Source: Tsukamurella sp. M9C (GTDB lineage Bacteria; Actinomycetota; Actinomycetes; Mycobacteriales; Mycobacteriaceae). Taken from it: a stretch of 64,000 bases of DNA. The position numbers and the translations under genes were made by a program. The stretch spans positions 37,933-101,932 of the forward strand of contig NZ_JAIULG010000009.1 in NCBI RefSeq assembly GCF_020169415.1, given 5' to 3'. Under the pieces are notes generated by a model. The model ran no database searches. It was not told the DNA's origin and saw nothing but the letters and a program-made list of their open reading frames with translations. Positions 1-8,844 of the stretch are shown here, piece after piece; positions within the stretch are counted from its first letter, which is position 1; each line of letters starts with the position of its first letter.

Positions 1-1
1 C

Positions 2-766
2 TTCGAGCGCACCACCCGCCAGGTGGAGCTCACGGAGGCCGGCCGGGTCTTCGCCGGGGAGGTCCGCCGGATCCTCACCGAGCTCGACGGTGCCGTCGGC
101 CGCGCCCGGCTGATCGGGCAGGGCGCGAGCGGCGTGCTCCGGGTCGGCGTCACGGGCTCCGCCTCGTACGGCGTGCTCCCCCGCGTGGTCCGCCGGGTGA
201 AGTCGGTCCTCCCGGACGTCGAGCTCACCATCGACACCGAGATGCTGACGCCGGTGCAGGCCGCCGCCCTCATCGACGGCCGGCTGGACCTCGCGCTGCT
301 GCGCACCCCGGTCGCCGTCGAGGGCATCGCGCACCGGGTGCTCTTCGCGGAGCCGCTGATCCTCGCGCTGCCGCAGGGGCACCGGTTCGACGGGGACCCC
401 GACGTCACCGTCGCCGACCTGCAGGACGAGGCCTTCGTGACCTACCCGGCCGATACCGGTTCCGTCGTCGACGGCGCCGTGGTCCGGACATGCGCCGCGG
501 CGGGTTTCACCCCGCGCCGCGCCCACCAGGTGCCGCAGACCTCCACCCTGCTCGCCCTCGTGGCCGCGGGCCTCGGCATCGCCCTGGTCCCCCGCACCGC
601 CAGCTCCATCCAGCTCCCCGGCGTGCACTTCGTGGACCTGCCCGCCACCGAGAGCGTCGAGCTCGCCCTCGCGTGGCGTGCCGCCGACGACTCGCCCCTC
701 CTCGCCCGCGTCCTCGAGGCGCTGGGCGGGACCGACCTCACCGACGAACGGGAGACGGCCGCATGA
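2..766 (+). CDS. LysR-family transcriptional regulator, N-terminus cut off by the window edge (CatR-like)
   Basis: The reading frame is open from base 2 and begins inside the winged helix, at residues FERTTRQVELTEAGRVF, which is the end of a LysR DNA-binding domain. After the linker helix comes a normal-length LysR effector domain (GVLRVGVTGSASYGVLPRVVRR and the following residues), so only about 40 N-terminal residues are missing. The stop overlaps the start of catB in an ATGA, so regulator and pathway genes are probably co-translated. LysR regulators of catechol operons usually respond to cis,cis-muconate. That role is inferred from position; the ligand cannot be read from the sequence. The family is sure and the CatR role likely. 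Confidence 0.88.
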   Translation, partial: FERTTRQVELTEAGRVFAGEVRRILTELDGAVGRARLIGQGASGVLRVGVTGSASYGVLPRVVRRVKSVLPDVELTIDTEMLTPVQAAALIDGRLDLALLRTPVAVEGIAHRVLFAEPLILALPQGHRFDGDPDVTVADLQDEAFVTYPADTGSVVDGAVVRTCAAAGFTPRRAHQVPQTSTLLALVAAGLGIALVPRTASSIQLPGVHFVDLPATESVELALAWRAADDSPLLARVLEALGGTDLTDERETAA

Positions 767-1875
767 CCGACCTGCGCATCACCGCCATCGAGGCGATCCC
801 GTACCGGATCCCCTACGTCAAGGCGCTGAAGTTCGCCTCCGGCGAGGTGACCCACGCCGACCACGTGCTGGTGCGGGTGCACACGGCGGGCGGCCTCGTC
901 GGCCACGCCGACGCGCCGCCGCGGCCCTTCACCTACGGCGAGACGCAGGCCGGGATCGTCGCCGTGATCGACGGGATCTTCGCCCCGCAGCTCGTCGGGC
1001 TCGACGCCGACCGGCGCGCCGTCCTGCACGCCCGGATGCACCGCACCGTCGGCAATCCCGCGGCGAAGGCCGCCGTCGACATGGCGGTGTGGGACGTCCT
1101 CGCGCAGGCCTGGGGCACCTCGGTCAGCCGCGCCCTCGGCGGCCACACCGACCGCATGCGGGTGTGCCACATGCTCGGCTTCGACGCGCCCGCCGCCATG
1201 GCCCAGGAGGCCTCCGCCGTCCGGGACCGCTACGGCATCACCACGTTCAAGGTGAAGGTGGGGCGCCGCCCCGTCGATCTCGACGTCGACGTGGTGCGCG
1301 CGCTGCGGAACACCCTCGGCGACAAGGCCGAGCTGTACATCGACGGCAACCGCGGCTGGACGGCCTCGGAATCGCTCCGCGCCCTGGACATGCTCGCCGA
1401 CGCCGGCCTCACCCTGGCCGAGGAGCTGTGCCCCGCGGACGACGTGCTCGGCCGGCGGCGGCTGGTGGCGAACTGCCGCATCCCGTTCGTCGGCGACGAA
1501 TCCGTCACCACCCCGGCGGAGATCACCCGCGAGCTGCTCGGCGGCGGCGCCACCGCCGTCTCCATCAAGACCGCCCGCACGGGATTCACCGGCTCGCAGG
1601 AGATCCTGAACCTCGCCACCGGCCTCGGCGTGGAGGTCGTGATGGGCAACCAGATCGACGGCCAGCTCGGCACCGCCTGCACCGTGGCCTTCGGCGCCGC
1701 CCACGCCGCCACCAGCGCCCGCGCCGGCGAGCTCTCCAACTTCCTGGACATGGCCGACGACCTGCTGACCGAGCCGCTCCGCATCGTCGACGGCGAACTG
1801 GCCGTTCCCTCCGGTCCCGGGCTCGGCGTCACCGTCGACCCCGACAAGCTCGCGCACTACCGCCTCGACGGATAG
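763..1875 (+). CDS. catB: muconate cycloisomerase
   Basis: This 370-residue enolase-superfamily enzyme should convert cis,cis-muconate to (+)-muconolactone, the second step of the catechol branch of the 3-oxoadipate pathway. The start is the ATG overlapping the LysR stop; longer in-frame extensions run back through the regulator and are not credible. Visible features are the capping domain (ending near the NPAAKAAVDMAVWD helix), the catalytic KxK motif in TFKVKVGRRP, the metal-site region YIDGNRGW, and a later Lys in SIKTARTGF. Mandelate-racemase-type proteins vary in substrate. The assignment rests on the neighbours catA and catC. Confidence 0.93.
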   Translation: MTDLRITAIEAIPYRIPYVKALKFASGEVTHADHVLVRVHTAGGLVGHADAPPRPFTYGETQAGIVAVIDGIFAPQLVGLDADRRAVLHARMHRTVGNPAAKAAVDMAVWDVLAQAWGTSVSRALGGHTDRMRVCHMLGFDAPAAMAQEASAVRDRYGITTFKVKVGRRPVDLDVDVVRALRNTLGDKAELYIDGNRGWTASESLRALDMLADAGLTLAEELCPADDVLGRRRLVANCRIPFVGDESVTTPAEITRELLGGGATAVSIKTARTGFTGSQEILNLATGLGVEVVMGNQIDGQLGTACTVAFGAAHAATSARAGELSNFLDMADDLLTEPLRIVDGELAVPSGPGLGVTVDPDKLAHYRLDG

Positions 1876-1889
1876 CCCCGTCCCCCTGA

Positions 1890-2782
<893 letters not shown>

Positions 2783-2783
<1 letters not shown>

Positions 2784-3073
2784 TGGCGCTGTTCGCGGTG
2801 CGCATGGACGTCGCCATCCCCGACGACGTGGCCCCGGCGGTCCGGGCCGAGACCATCGCCACCGAGAAGGCCTACAGCCAGGAGCTGCAACGCGGCGGCG
2901 AGTGGGTCCACATCTGGCGCATCGTGGGTCAGTACTCCAACATCTCGGTCTTCGACGTCGCCGACAACGAGCGGCTGCACGAGATCCTCTGGGGCCTGCC
3001 GCTGTTCAAGTGGATGACGGTGGAGGTCACGCCGCTGGCCGGCCACCCGTCGGACATCGCGCTCGATGGCTGA
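2783..3073 (+). CDS. catC: muconolactone delta-isomerase
   Basis: This 96-residue protein matches the usual length of muconolactone isomerases. It should shift the double bond of muconolactone to give 3-oxoadipate enol-lactone. The sequence has the typical family pattern MDVAIPDDV near the N-terminus, then a Trp-rich region (EWVHIWRIVGQYSNISVFDV) and LPLFKWMTVEVTPLAGHPSD at the C-terminus. The start ATG overlaps the catA stop by one base and its own stop overlaps catD by 8 bp, so the three genes are translationally coupled. Confidence 0.96.
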
Positions 3074-3875
3074 GCGGGTCCTGCAGACCCGGCACGGCCC
3101 CGTCGGCGCCACCGTGGCGGGCGAGGGTCCGACGGTGCTGCTGCTGCACGGCTTCCTGTTCTCCCGCGCCATGTGGGCCCCGCAGCTGGCCGCGCTCGCG
3201 GACGCCGGTTTCCGGGGCGTCGCGGCCGATCTGCTCGGCTTCGGCGACACCGCCCCCGCGCCGCCGGGTGGCGAGATCCCGCTGCACCACCACGCCGAGG
3301 CCGCGCTCGATGTGCTCGACGCGCTCGGGGCCGAGGGATTCACGGCGGTCGGCTACTCGATGGGCGGCCAGGTGGCGCTCGAGCTCGTGGACCTCGCCGG
3401 CCCACGGCTCGAACGCCTCCTGCTCAGCGACACCTTCGCCGGGCTCGACGCCCCCGAGGTCCGGGCCGCACGGTACGCCCTCGCGGACCGGCTCGAGGCC
3501 GAGGGCACCGTCCGGTACGGGGAGGAGTTCCTGCCCGCCGTGCTCGGGCCGACGACCGTCGCGACGCGGGCGGAGGTGTGCGAGCTGGCCCGCGCGATGA
3601 TCGCCGCGGCGCCCCCGGCCGGTGCGGCGGCGGCCCTGCGCGGCCGGGCCGGACGGCGCGACCTCACCGCGGTCGCGGGCGGGTTCGGCGGCACGGCTCG
3701 GGTCGTGGTGGGCGCGGAGGACGTCTTCGACGCCGGCGTCCTGGGCGCGGGCCTGGCCGCGGCGCTCGGCACCGTCGACCCGCACGTGCTCCCGGGCGCC
3801 GGGCACAGCCCGTCGCTGGAGACGCCCGAGCTCTTCGACCCGCTGCTCCTGGACCTCCTCCGGGCCGCACGGTAG
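3066..3875 (+). CDS. catD: 3-oxoadipate enol-lactonase (alpha/beta hydrolase)
   Basis: This 269-residue alpha/beta hydrolase hydrolyses the enol-lactone to 3-oxoadipate and so closes the catechol branch in this operon. The oxyanion region LLLHGFLF lies near residue 26, the nucleophile elbow GYSMGG places Ser98, and the C-terminal GAGHSP places the catalytic His near residue 247. The start lies 8 bp inside catC and no better start is seen. The later steps (CoA transferase and thiolase) are not in this window. Alpha/beta hydrolases are functionally diverse, so the call relies on the operon. Confidence 0.85.
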   Translation: MAERVLQTRHGPVGATVAGEGPTVLLLHGFLFSRAMWAPQLAALADAGFRGVAADLLGFGDTAPAPPGGEIPLHHHAEAALDVLDALGAEGFTAVGYSMGGQVALELVDLAGPRLERLLLSDTFAGLDAPEVRAARYALADRLEAEGTVRYGEEFLPAVLGPTTVATRAEVCELARAMIAAAPPAGAAAALRGRAGRRDLTAVAGGFGGTARVVVGAEDVFDAGVLGAGLAAALGTVDPHVLPGAGHSPSLETPELFDPLLLDLLRAAR

Positions 3876-3879
3876 CGCG

Positions 3880-4281
3880 TCAGGCGCCGTAGACCCGGGA
3901 CCCGACCCGGACGACGGGGCGGCCGCGCGCCACCGCCCAGCGCCGCGCGCCGCTGCGCACCGACTCGACGGCGACCCACGCGCGCTCGGTCTCCGTGCCG
4001 TGGGCTCGCAGGTGATCGACGTACGCGCGGGCGTCGTGGGCGGAGCAGTCCGCCTTCGGGTGCGCCGCGGCGTAGCCGACGAAGCCGCCCGGCCAGCCCG
4101 GCAGGGTCTTCAGCGCCGGGAGCGCCCTGGCCGCCGAGCCCGCGCGCTTCACCGCGAGGACCCGGGCGGTCAGGGCCGCGCCGCCGGCGTCGAAGCCCGC
4201 CGGCACCCGGCCGGCGAGCAGATCGGTGAGCACCGCCGCCTGGCGGTGCCGCAGCCGGCCCCGCGCCTCAGGAGGAACCAC
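3880..4281 (-). CDS. small partner protein of the DUF692 locus (SCO6045-like domain)
   Basis: This is a 133-residue soluble protein if the GTG at 4281 is used; an in-frame ATG at 4329 would add 16 residues reaching further back into the peptide gene. The body has the pattern RQAAVLTDLLAGRVPAGFD, then AALTARVLAVKRAGSA and GFVGYAAAHP, ending in a basic tail (RRWAVARGRPVVRVGSRVYGA). From memory this resembles the C-terminal domain family named after Streptomyces SCO6045, which occurs beside DUF692 enzymes. It is the last gene of the minus-strand run and overlaps the Cys-rich peptide gene by 14 bp, so it is probably co-translated. I infer a peptide-binding or delivery role. It converges on catD with only 4 bp between them. 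Confidence 0.75.
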   Translation of the reverse strand: MVPPEARGRLRHRQAAVLTDLLAGRVPAGFDAGGAALTARVLAVKRAGSAARALPALKTLPGWPGGFVGYAAAHPKADCSAHDARAYVDHLRAHGTETERAWVAVESVRSGARRWAVARGRPVVRVGSRVYGA

Positions 4282-4546
4282 AGCTGCTCGAACTGCTCGA
4301 CGAGCTGGACCCGCAGCTGCTGGAGCCACAGCTGCTCGCGCTGCAGTTGGAGCCGGAATCGTGGCCCGAGTGGTGCGAGCCGCCGTCGGAACCGCCGAAG
4401 AACCAGGCCGAGCCGCCGCCGTCGCCCGACGAGCCGCCGCGCCGGCGGGACCGCCCGCCGCGCCGCCCGCCGCTCTGGCCTCCCGCGGCGGAGACGCACA
4501 CCGCGATCACCGCGAAGAGCACGAAGAGAACCACCACTGCTTCCAT
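4268..4546 (-). CDS. short membrane-anchored Cys/Ser/Gly-rich peptide, candidate RiPP precursor
   Basis: The gene encodes 92 residues. Residues 1-20 (MEAVVVLFVLFAVIAVCVSA) form one hydrophobic helix or an uncleaved signal. Residues 23-38 are Gly/Arg-rich and basic, and residues 39-66 are Gly/Ser/His-rich. The tail from residue 67 is almost only Ser and Gly with Cys at 68, 73, 78 and 89, three of them followed by Gly. The gene lies 21 bp after the DUF692 enzyme and overlaps the small partner gene. Cys-rich tails beside DUF692/MNIO enzymes are known substrates for Cys modification (methanobactin, bufferins, 3-thiaglutamate). Here that is inference. The serine run could also be low-complexity drift, but the hydrophobic start and gene packing argue for a real gene. 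Confidence 0.72.
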   Translation of the reverse strand: MEAVVVLFVLFAVIAVCVSAAGGQSGGRRGGRSRRRGGSSGDGGGSAWFFGGSDGGSHHSGHDSGSNCSASSCGSSSCGSSSSSSSSSCGSS

Positions 4547-4567
4547 CTCGCACCTCCCGATCGTCGT

Positions 4568-5464
4568 TCAGTCGATCTCGAGAACCTCTCGTAGGCACAG
4601 CATCTCGTGCCGAACGGCGGATTCGATCACGGACTCGTCACGTTCCAGCAACACTCCGGGCAACGTGCTCCCACCTGCGGAAACGCCCCCAAGAGAACGC
4701 TGTGAATCGCGCCAGACCGCAAGCAGATCCAGAACTTCCGGACATATCGGGTCGGCGTGGGTGTCGAGGTAGAGCCCCTTGTCGAAGCGTCCGCCCGCGA
4801 TGTGCACGTAGGCGACGGCCTCCAGCGGGTATCGCCGCAGCTCCGCGGCGGCGTCCGCCCCGCGGGCCGTGCACGAGGCGTAGACGTTCGCGAGGTCGAG
4901 GACCAGGCGCACCCCGGTCCGGTCGACCAGCTCCCGCAGGTACGCGGGCTCGTCGTAGTGGTCCTCGGGCCACGCGAACAGGGCGGCGATGTTCTCCAGC
5001 GCGAGCGGCACGGGCAGCGCCGCCTGCGCGGCGCGCACGTTCTCCACGAGCACGTCGAGCGCCTCGGCGGTGCGCGGGGCCGGCATCAGGTGGCCGGCCT
5101 CCAGGACATCGTCGTGGGGCCCGGGCGCGTCCTCTGCGGGATCGTCGTCCAGCCCGACGGTGCCCGCCCGCACGAAGGCGACGTGCTCGCTGACGAGCGG
5201 CGCGTCCAGCGCCACCGCGAGGTCGGCGAGCCGACGCAGCCGGGCGGGATCGGGGAGGTCGGCGCCCGCGATGCCGAGCGTGACGCCGTGCGGCACCACC
5301 GTGACGCCGAGGCCCGCCAGTTCCGTCAGCTCGGCGGGGAGGGCGGCCGGGTCGACGTTCTCGGCCACGATCTCGGTGAAGGCGACGGAGCCCGACCGCG
5401 CACCGTCGAGCAGCATCCCGGCGAGCTCGGGCCGCCACGCGGCCGAGACGCCGGAGATCCCCAT
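4568..5464 (-). CDS. DUF692-family multinuclear non-heme iron oxidative enzyme (MNIO)
   Basis: This 298-residue TIM-barrel protein belongs to the DUF692/MbnB/TglH group, whose characterised members use two or three iron ions and O2 to rearrange cysteines in ribosomal peptides. Likely metal-site residues lie in VPHGVTLG (His59), SEHVAF (His94), LALENIAALF (Glu157), LDLANVYASC (Asp190, Asn193), YVHIAGG (His221) and DTHADP (Asp234, His236). The ATG overlaps the dapC stop in TGATG, so translation is probably coupled. A Cys-rich small peptide gene follows directly, the usual arrangement for a RiPP-modifying MNIO. The family is firm; the substrate is inferred. Confidence 0.9.
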   Translation of the reverse strand: MGISGVSAAWRPELAGMLLDGARSGSVAFTEIVAENVDPAALPAELTELAGLGVTVVPHGVTLGIAGADLPDPARLRRLADLAVALDAPLVSEHVAFVRAGTVGLDDDPAEDAPGPHDDVLEAGHLMPAPRTAEALDVLVENVRAAQAALPVPLALENIAALFAWPEDHYDEPAYLRELVDRTGVRLVLDLANVYASCTARGADAAAELRRYPLEAVAYVHIAGGRFDKGLYLDTHADPICPEVLDLLAVWRDSQRSLGGVSAGGSTLPGVLLERDESVIESAVRHEMLCLREVLEID

Positions 5465-6564
5465 CAGGCCAGGCGCTGGGCGGCGGCGGCGATCCGCTCG
5501 TCCGTCGCGGTCATCGCGATCCGCACGTGCTGCGCGCCCTGCGGGCCGTAGAACTCGCCCGGCGCGGCGAGGATGCCGCGCTCGGCCAGCCAGTCGACGG
5601 TGTCGCGGCAGGGCTCGCCGCGCGTCGACCACAGGTACAGCCCGGCCTCGGAGTGGTCCACCGTGAAGCCCGCGCCGCGGACCGCCTGCAGCAGCACCGC
5701 GCGGCGGGCGGCGTAGCGGGCGCGCTGCTCGGCCTCGTGCTCGTCCACCGAGAGGGCGTAGGTCATGGCGGCCTGCACCGGGAAGGGAACGATGGCGCCG
5801 GCGTGCTTGCGCACCGCGGCCAGCTCGGCGATGAGCGCGGGATCGCCCGCGAGGAAGCCCGCGCGATAGGACGCGAGGTTCGAGGTCTTCGACAGCGAGT
5901 GGATCGCGATCAGACCGGTGGTGTCGCCGTCGCAGACGCGCGGATCGAGCACCGAGACGGGCTCGGCCTCCCAGGCCAGGCCCAGGTAGCACTCGTCGGA
6001 CGCGACGATCGCGCCGCGTTCGCGGGCCCACTGCACCACCTTGCGCAGGTGGTCGACGCCGAGCACCTTGCCCGTCGGGTTCGACGGGGAGTTCACGAAG
6101 ACCAGCGCCGGCCGTTCCGGGCCGAGCTGGGCGGTACCGTCGGCCCGCACCGGCCGGGCCCCGGCGAGCAGCGCGCCCACCTCGTAGGTGGGGTACGCGA
6201 CCTCGGGGATCACGACGACGTCATCGCTTCCGAGCCCGAGTTGCGACGGCAGCTGCGCGATCGCCTCCTTGGTCCCGATCACGGGCAGGATCGCGTTCTC
6301 CGGCAGCGCGACGGTGCCGTACCGGCGGCTCAGCGCCTCCGCGGCGGCCTCGCGCAGCGCGAGGGTGCCGATCGTGGCCGGGTAGCCGGGGAACGCGGAA
6401 CCCTCGTAGAGGGCGCGGCGGATGGGCTCGGCGACCGGGTCGACGGGGGTGCCGACGGAGAGATCGACGATGCCGCCGACGTGCGCCGCGGCCTTCGCCT
6501 TCGCGCCCGCCAGGGTGTCCCACGGGAAGTTCGGCAGGCCGGACGCCACGGGCACGCGCGGCAC
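5464..6564 (-). CDS. dapC: succinyldiaminopimelate aminotransferase
   Basis: This 366-residue fold-type I PLP aminotransferase fits DapC, which makes N-succinyl-LL-2,6-diaminopimelate for lysine and peptidoglycan synthesis. The PLP lysine is Lys226 in HSLSKTSNL, the Asp/Tyr cofactor contacts lie in VASDECYLG, and FVNSPSNPTG is the class motif. The best start is the GTG at 6564, two bases after the ferredoxin stop; longer starts lie inside the ferredoxin gene. Ferredoxin followed by dapC is the order of Rv1177-Rv1178 in M. tuberculosis. The one-base overlap with the downstream MNIO gene is unusual. Confidence 0.92.
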   Translation of the reverse strand: MPRVPVASGLPNFPWDTLAGAKAKAAAHVGGIVDLSVGTPVDPVAEPIRRALYEGSAFPGYPATIGTLALREAAAEALSRRYGTVALPENAILPVIGTKEAIAQLPSQLGLGSDDVVVIPEVAYPTYEVGALLAGARPVRADGTAQLGPERPALVFVNSPSNPTGKVLGVDHLRKVVQWARERGAIVASDECYLGLAWEAEPVSVLDPRVCDGDTTGLIAIHSLSKTSNLASYRAGFLAGDPALIAELAAVRKHAGAIVPFPVQAAMTYALSVDEHEAEQRARYAARRAVLLQAVRGAGFTVDHSEAGLYLWSTRGEPCRDTVDWLAERGILAAPGEFYGPQGAQHVRIAMTATDERIAAAAQRLA

Positions 6565-6566
6565 GA

Positions 6567-6899
6567 TCAGTGCTCGGTGTCGGTGTTCATGGGCGGGAGC
6601 GCCTTGATGAAGGGGTGGTCGTAGTCGATCTTCCCCTGCTTGGCGGCGCCGCCGGGCGAACCGATCTCGTCGAAGAAATCGATGTTCGCGCTCACGTACT
6701 CGGCCCACTCGTCCGGCACGTCATCCTCGTAGAAGATGGCCTCGACGGGGCACACGGGCTCGCAGGCGCCGCAGTCCACGCACTCATCGGGCTGGATGTA
6801 CAGCATCCGGTTGCCCTCGTAGATACAGTCGACGGGGCACTCCTCGATACATGCCTTGTCGAGCACATCCACACAGGGCTCTGCGATGGTGTACGTCAC
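6567..6899 (-). CDS. fdxA: 7Fe ferredoxin (one 3Fe-4S and one 4Fe-4S cluster)
   Basis: This 110-residue bacterial-type ferredoxin has Cys at 9, 17, 21, 25, 40, 43, 46 and 50. The spacing is the same as in Azotobacter ferredoxin I, shifted by one residue. On that basis Cys9, 17 and 50 bind the 3Fe-4S cluster, Cys21, 40, 43 and 46 the 4Fe-4S cluster, and Cys25 is free. The tail after residue 60 is acidic, as in the Mycobacterium FdxC/FdxA group. The GTG start has AAGGAG about 8 bp upstream. It is the first gene of the run that continues through dapC into the MNIO locus and could supply electrons locally; that is speculation. Confidence 0.95.
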   Translation of the reverse strand: MTYTIAEPCVDVLDKACIEECPVDCIYEGNRMLYIQPDECVDCGACEPVCPVEAIFYEDDVPDEWAEYVSANIDFFDEIGSPGGAAKQGKIDYDHPFIKALPPMNTDTEH

Positions 6900-7007
6900 C
6901 TGTCATCTCCTTCGCACCGACTGCTTCCACCCGACAGTATTCCGCGCCGCTGGAACGTGTCACAAAGAAGTGTCGCCTAACCTGCCGGTGTGTGATTTCA
7001 TTCACCA

Positions 7008-8231
7008 GTGCACGTAATCGTCGGTGTGTTCGGACTCGTCGTCTTCCTCCTCCTCGCGTACCTGCCCACGCGGAACGTCGCCCTGCTCAAGAAGAAGGCG
7101 CCGTACATCCTGGGCATGCTCGCGATCCAGTTCGTGCTGGGCCTGATCATGCTCAAGACCCCGGTCGGGCAGAACGTCATCGACTGGCTGTCGCGGGGCT
7201 TCAAGAACCTGCTGGGATTCGCCCATGAGGGCACGGCGTTCGTATTCGGCGGCCTCGTCGACTACAGCAAGGATCCCGGCGGCCCGGGCCCGTTCTTCAT
7301 GAACGTGCTGCTGCCGATCATCGTCATCTCGTCCCTGATCGGCATCCTGCAGTTCCTCAAGCTGCTGCCGCTGATCATCAAGTACCTCGGACTGGCGCTG
7401 TCGAAGGTCACGGGCATGCCGAAGCTGGAGTCCTTCAACGCGGTGAGCTCGGCGATCATCGGCCAGTCCGAGAACTTCATCGCGATCAAGAAGATCCTGC
7501 CGACGCTGCCGCCGAACCGCCTGTACACGCTCTCGGCGTCCGCGATGTCGACCGTGTCGATGTCGATCGTCGGCTCGTACATGACGATGATCGAGCCCCG
7601 GTACGTGGTCGCGGCCATCGTGCTCAACCTGTTCGGCGCGTTCATCGTGGTCTCGCTGATCAACCCGTACGAGGTCGCCCCCGAGGACGACGTCTTCGCC
7701 GCGCCCGAGCAGAAGAAGCAGTCGTTCTTCGAGATGCTCGGCGAGTACATCATGGACGGCGCGAAGGTGGCGCTCACCGTCGCCGCGATGCTGATCGGCT
7801 TCGTCGCCCTGCTCGCGCTCGTCAACGGTCTCTTCGCCTGGGTCTTCGGTGGCACCACGTTCCAGGACGTCCTCGGCTACGTGTTCGCGCCGCTGGCGTG
7901 GCTCACGGGCGTGCCGTGGTCCGAGAGCGTGCAGGCGGGCGAGATCATGGCGACCAAGCTGGTGAGCAACGAGTTCGTCGCCATGATGTCGTTCACCGAG
8001 ATGAACCCGTCCGGCAACGGCCCCGTCGTGATGAGCGAGCGCGCCACCGCGATCGTGCAGACCTTCCTGGTCTCCTTCGCGAACTTCAGCTCCATCGGCA
8101 TCATCGCCGGCGCCGCGAAGTCCCTGGCACCGGAGCAGGGCGACCAGATCGCCAAGTTCGGCCTCAAGCTGCTCTACGGCGCCACGCTGGTCTCGTTCAT
8201 CTCCGCGACGGTCGTCGGGCTCATCTCGTAG
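7008..8231 (+). CDS. nupC: NupC-type concentrative nucleoside transporter
   Basis: This 407-residue inner-membrane protein has about eight to ten hydrophobic segments and the CNT signature AIIGQSENFIAIKKI (GQSEN at residues 152-156). It is followed by YTLSASAMSTVSMSIVGSYM and the second hairpin motif KLVSNEFVAMMSF. Family members import nucleosides with protons or sodium. GTG is the start; the 108-bp gap to the divergent ferredoxin gene holds both promoters. The gene stands alone, so which nucleosides it carries is not indicated. Confidence 0.92.
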   Translation: MHVIVGVFGLVVFLLLAYLPTRNVALLKKKAPYILGMLAIQFVLGLIMLKTPVGQNVIDWLSRGFKNLLGFAHEGTAFVFGGLVDYSKDPGGPGPFFMNVLLPIIVISSLIGILQFLKLLPLIIKYLGLALSKVTGMPKLESFNAVSSAIIGQSENFIAIKKILPTLPPNRLYTLSASAMSTVSMSIVGSYMTMIEPRYVVAAIVLNLFGAFIVVSLINPYEVAPEDDVFAAPEQKKQSFFEMLGEYIMDGAKVALTVAAMLIGFVALLALVNGLFAWVFGGTTFQDVLGYVFAPLAWLTGVPWSESVQAGEIMATKLVSNEFVAMMSFTEMNPSGNGPVVMSERATAIVQTFLVSFANFSSIGIIAGAAKSLAPEQGDQIAKFGLKLLYGATLVSFISATVVGLIS

Positions 8232-8274
8232 TTCCCGACGGCGCGCTCCGGACCCGGCCGGCACGGGTCCCTCG

Positions 8275-8817
8275 TCACGTCAGTGCGGTCAGGTCCACGC
8301 GGAGTTCGAAAGGCACCGTGGTCGTGAACTCGCCCGAGTGGACGGCACCTTCGTACGATCCGTCGCGGAGTGTGAGGGCCTCGATGCTCGGGCCACCGTC
8401 GAGGTCGACGATCCAGTAGTGCGGGATGCCCGCGTCGGCGTACTCGCTGCGCTTGGTCACCAGATCCTGGCGACGGGTGCCGGGCGAGAGGATCTCGACG
8501 ATGAGCACGACGTGATCCACGGTGATGGCGTCGTCGCCGGGATGGTCCGCCACCACGATCAGATCCGGGCGGCGCACGGTCGGCGGAAACGATCCGTCCA
8601 CGATCACGTCGACGGACGGAATCAGCCGCAGCGGCGCCGGAATCTGCTGATGGAGCTGCGCGACGCCCAGCTCCATCAGCGCCGATTGATGCCTCAGTGA
8701 TGGATTCGGAAAGCGCAGGTACACGCCCTCCTGCAATTCCGAACGCCACAGTTCGTCCTCGCCGAGGAGATTCCACGCCTCGAGCGTGAGTAGCTCGACT
8801 CGCTGAACCGCGGTCAT
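8275..8817 (-). CDS. Uma2-family (DUF820) putative endonuclease-fold protein
   Basis: This 180-residue protein has the PD-(D/E)XK-like core of the Uma2 family: Asp85 in RRPDLIVV, Glu108 in LIVEILSPG and Lys122 in DLVTKRSEYADAG, followed by PHYWIVDLD. Its biological role is not established. These proteins are often multicopy and mobile, and have been discussed as restriction-like or transposon-related nucleases. The length is normal, so it is probably intact. It stands alone between nupC and the fbiC operon and carries no obvious partner gene. Confidence 0.88.
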   Translation of the reverse strand: MTAVQRVELLTLEAWNLLGEDELWRSELQEGVYLRFPNPSLRHQSALMELGVAQLHQQIPAPLRLIPSVDVIVDGSFPPTVRRPDLIVVADHPGDDAITVDHVVLIVEILSPGTRRQDLVTKRSEYADAGIPHYWIVDLDGGPSIEALTLRDGSYEGAVHSGEFTTTVPFELRVDLTALT

Positions 8818-8844
8818 GGCATCAGGTTAGCCGCGCCCGACGCG

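Noticed and set aside
4170..4598. A 142-codon minus-strand frame overlapping the Cys-rich peptide gene
   Set aside because: It is Arg/Leu-rich in the manner of a shadow frame and conflicts with the peptide gene, which has a hydrophobic start and sits correctly between its neighbours.
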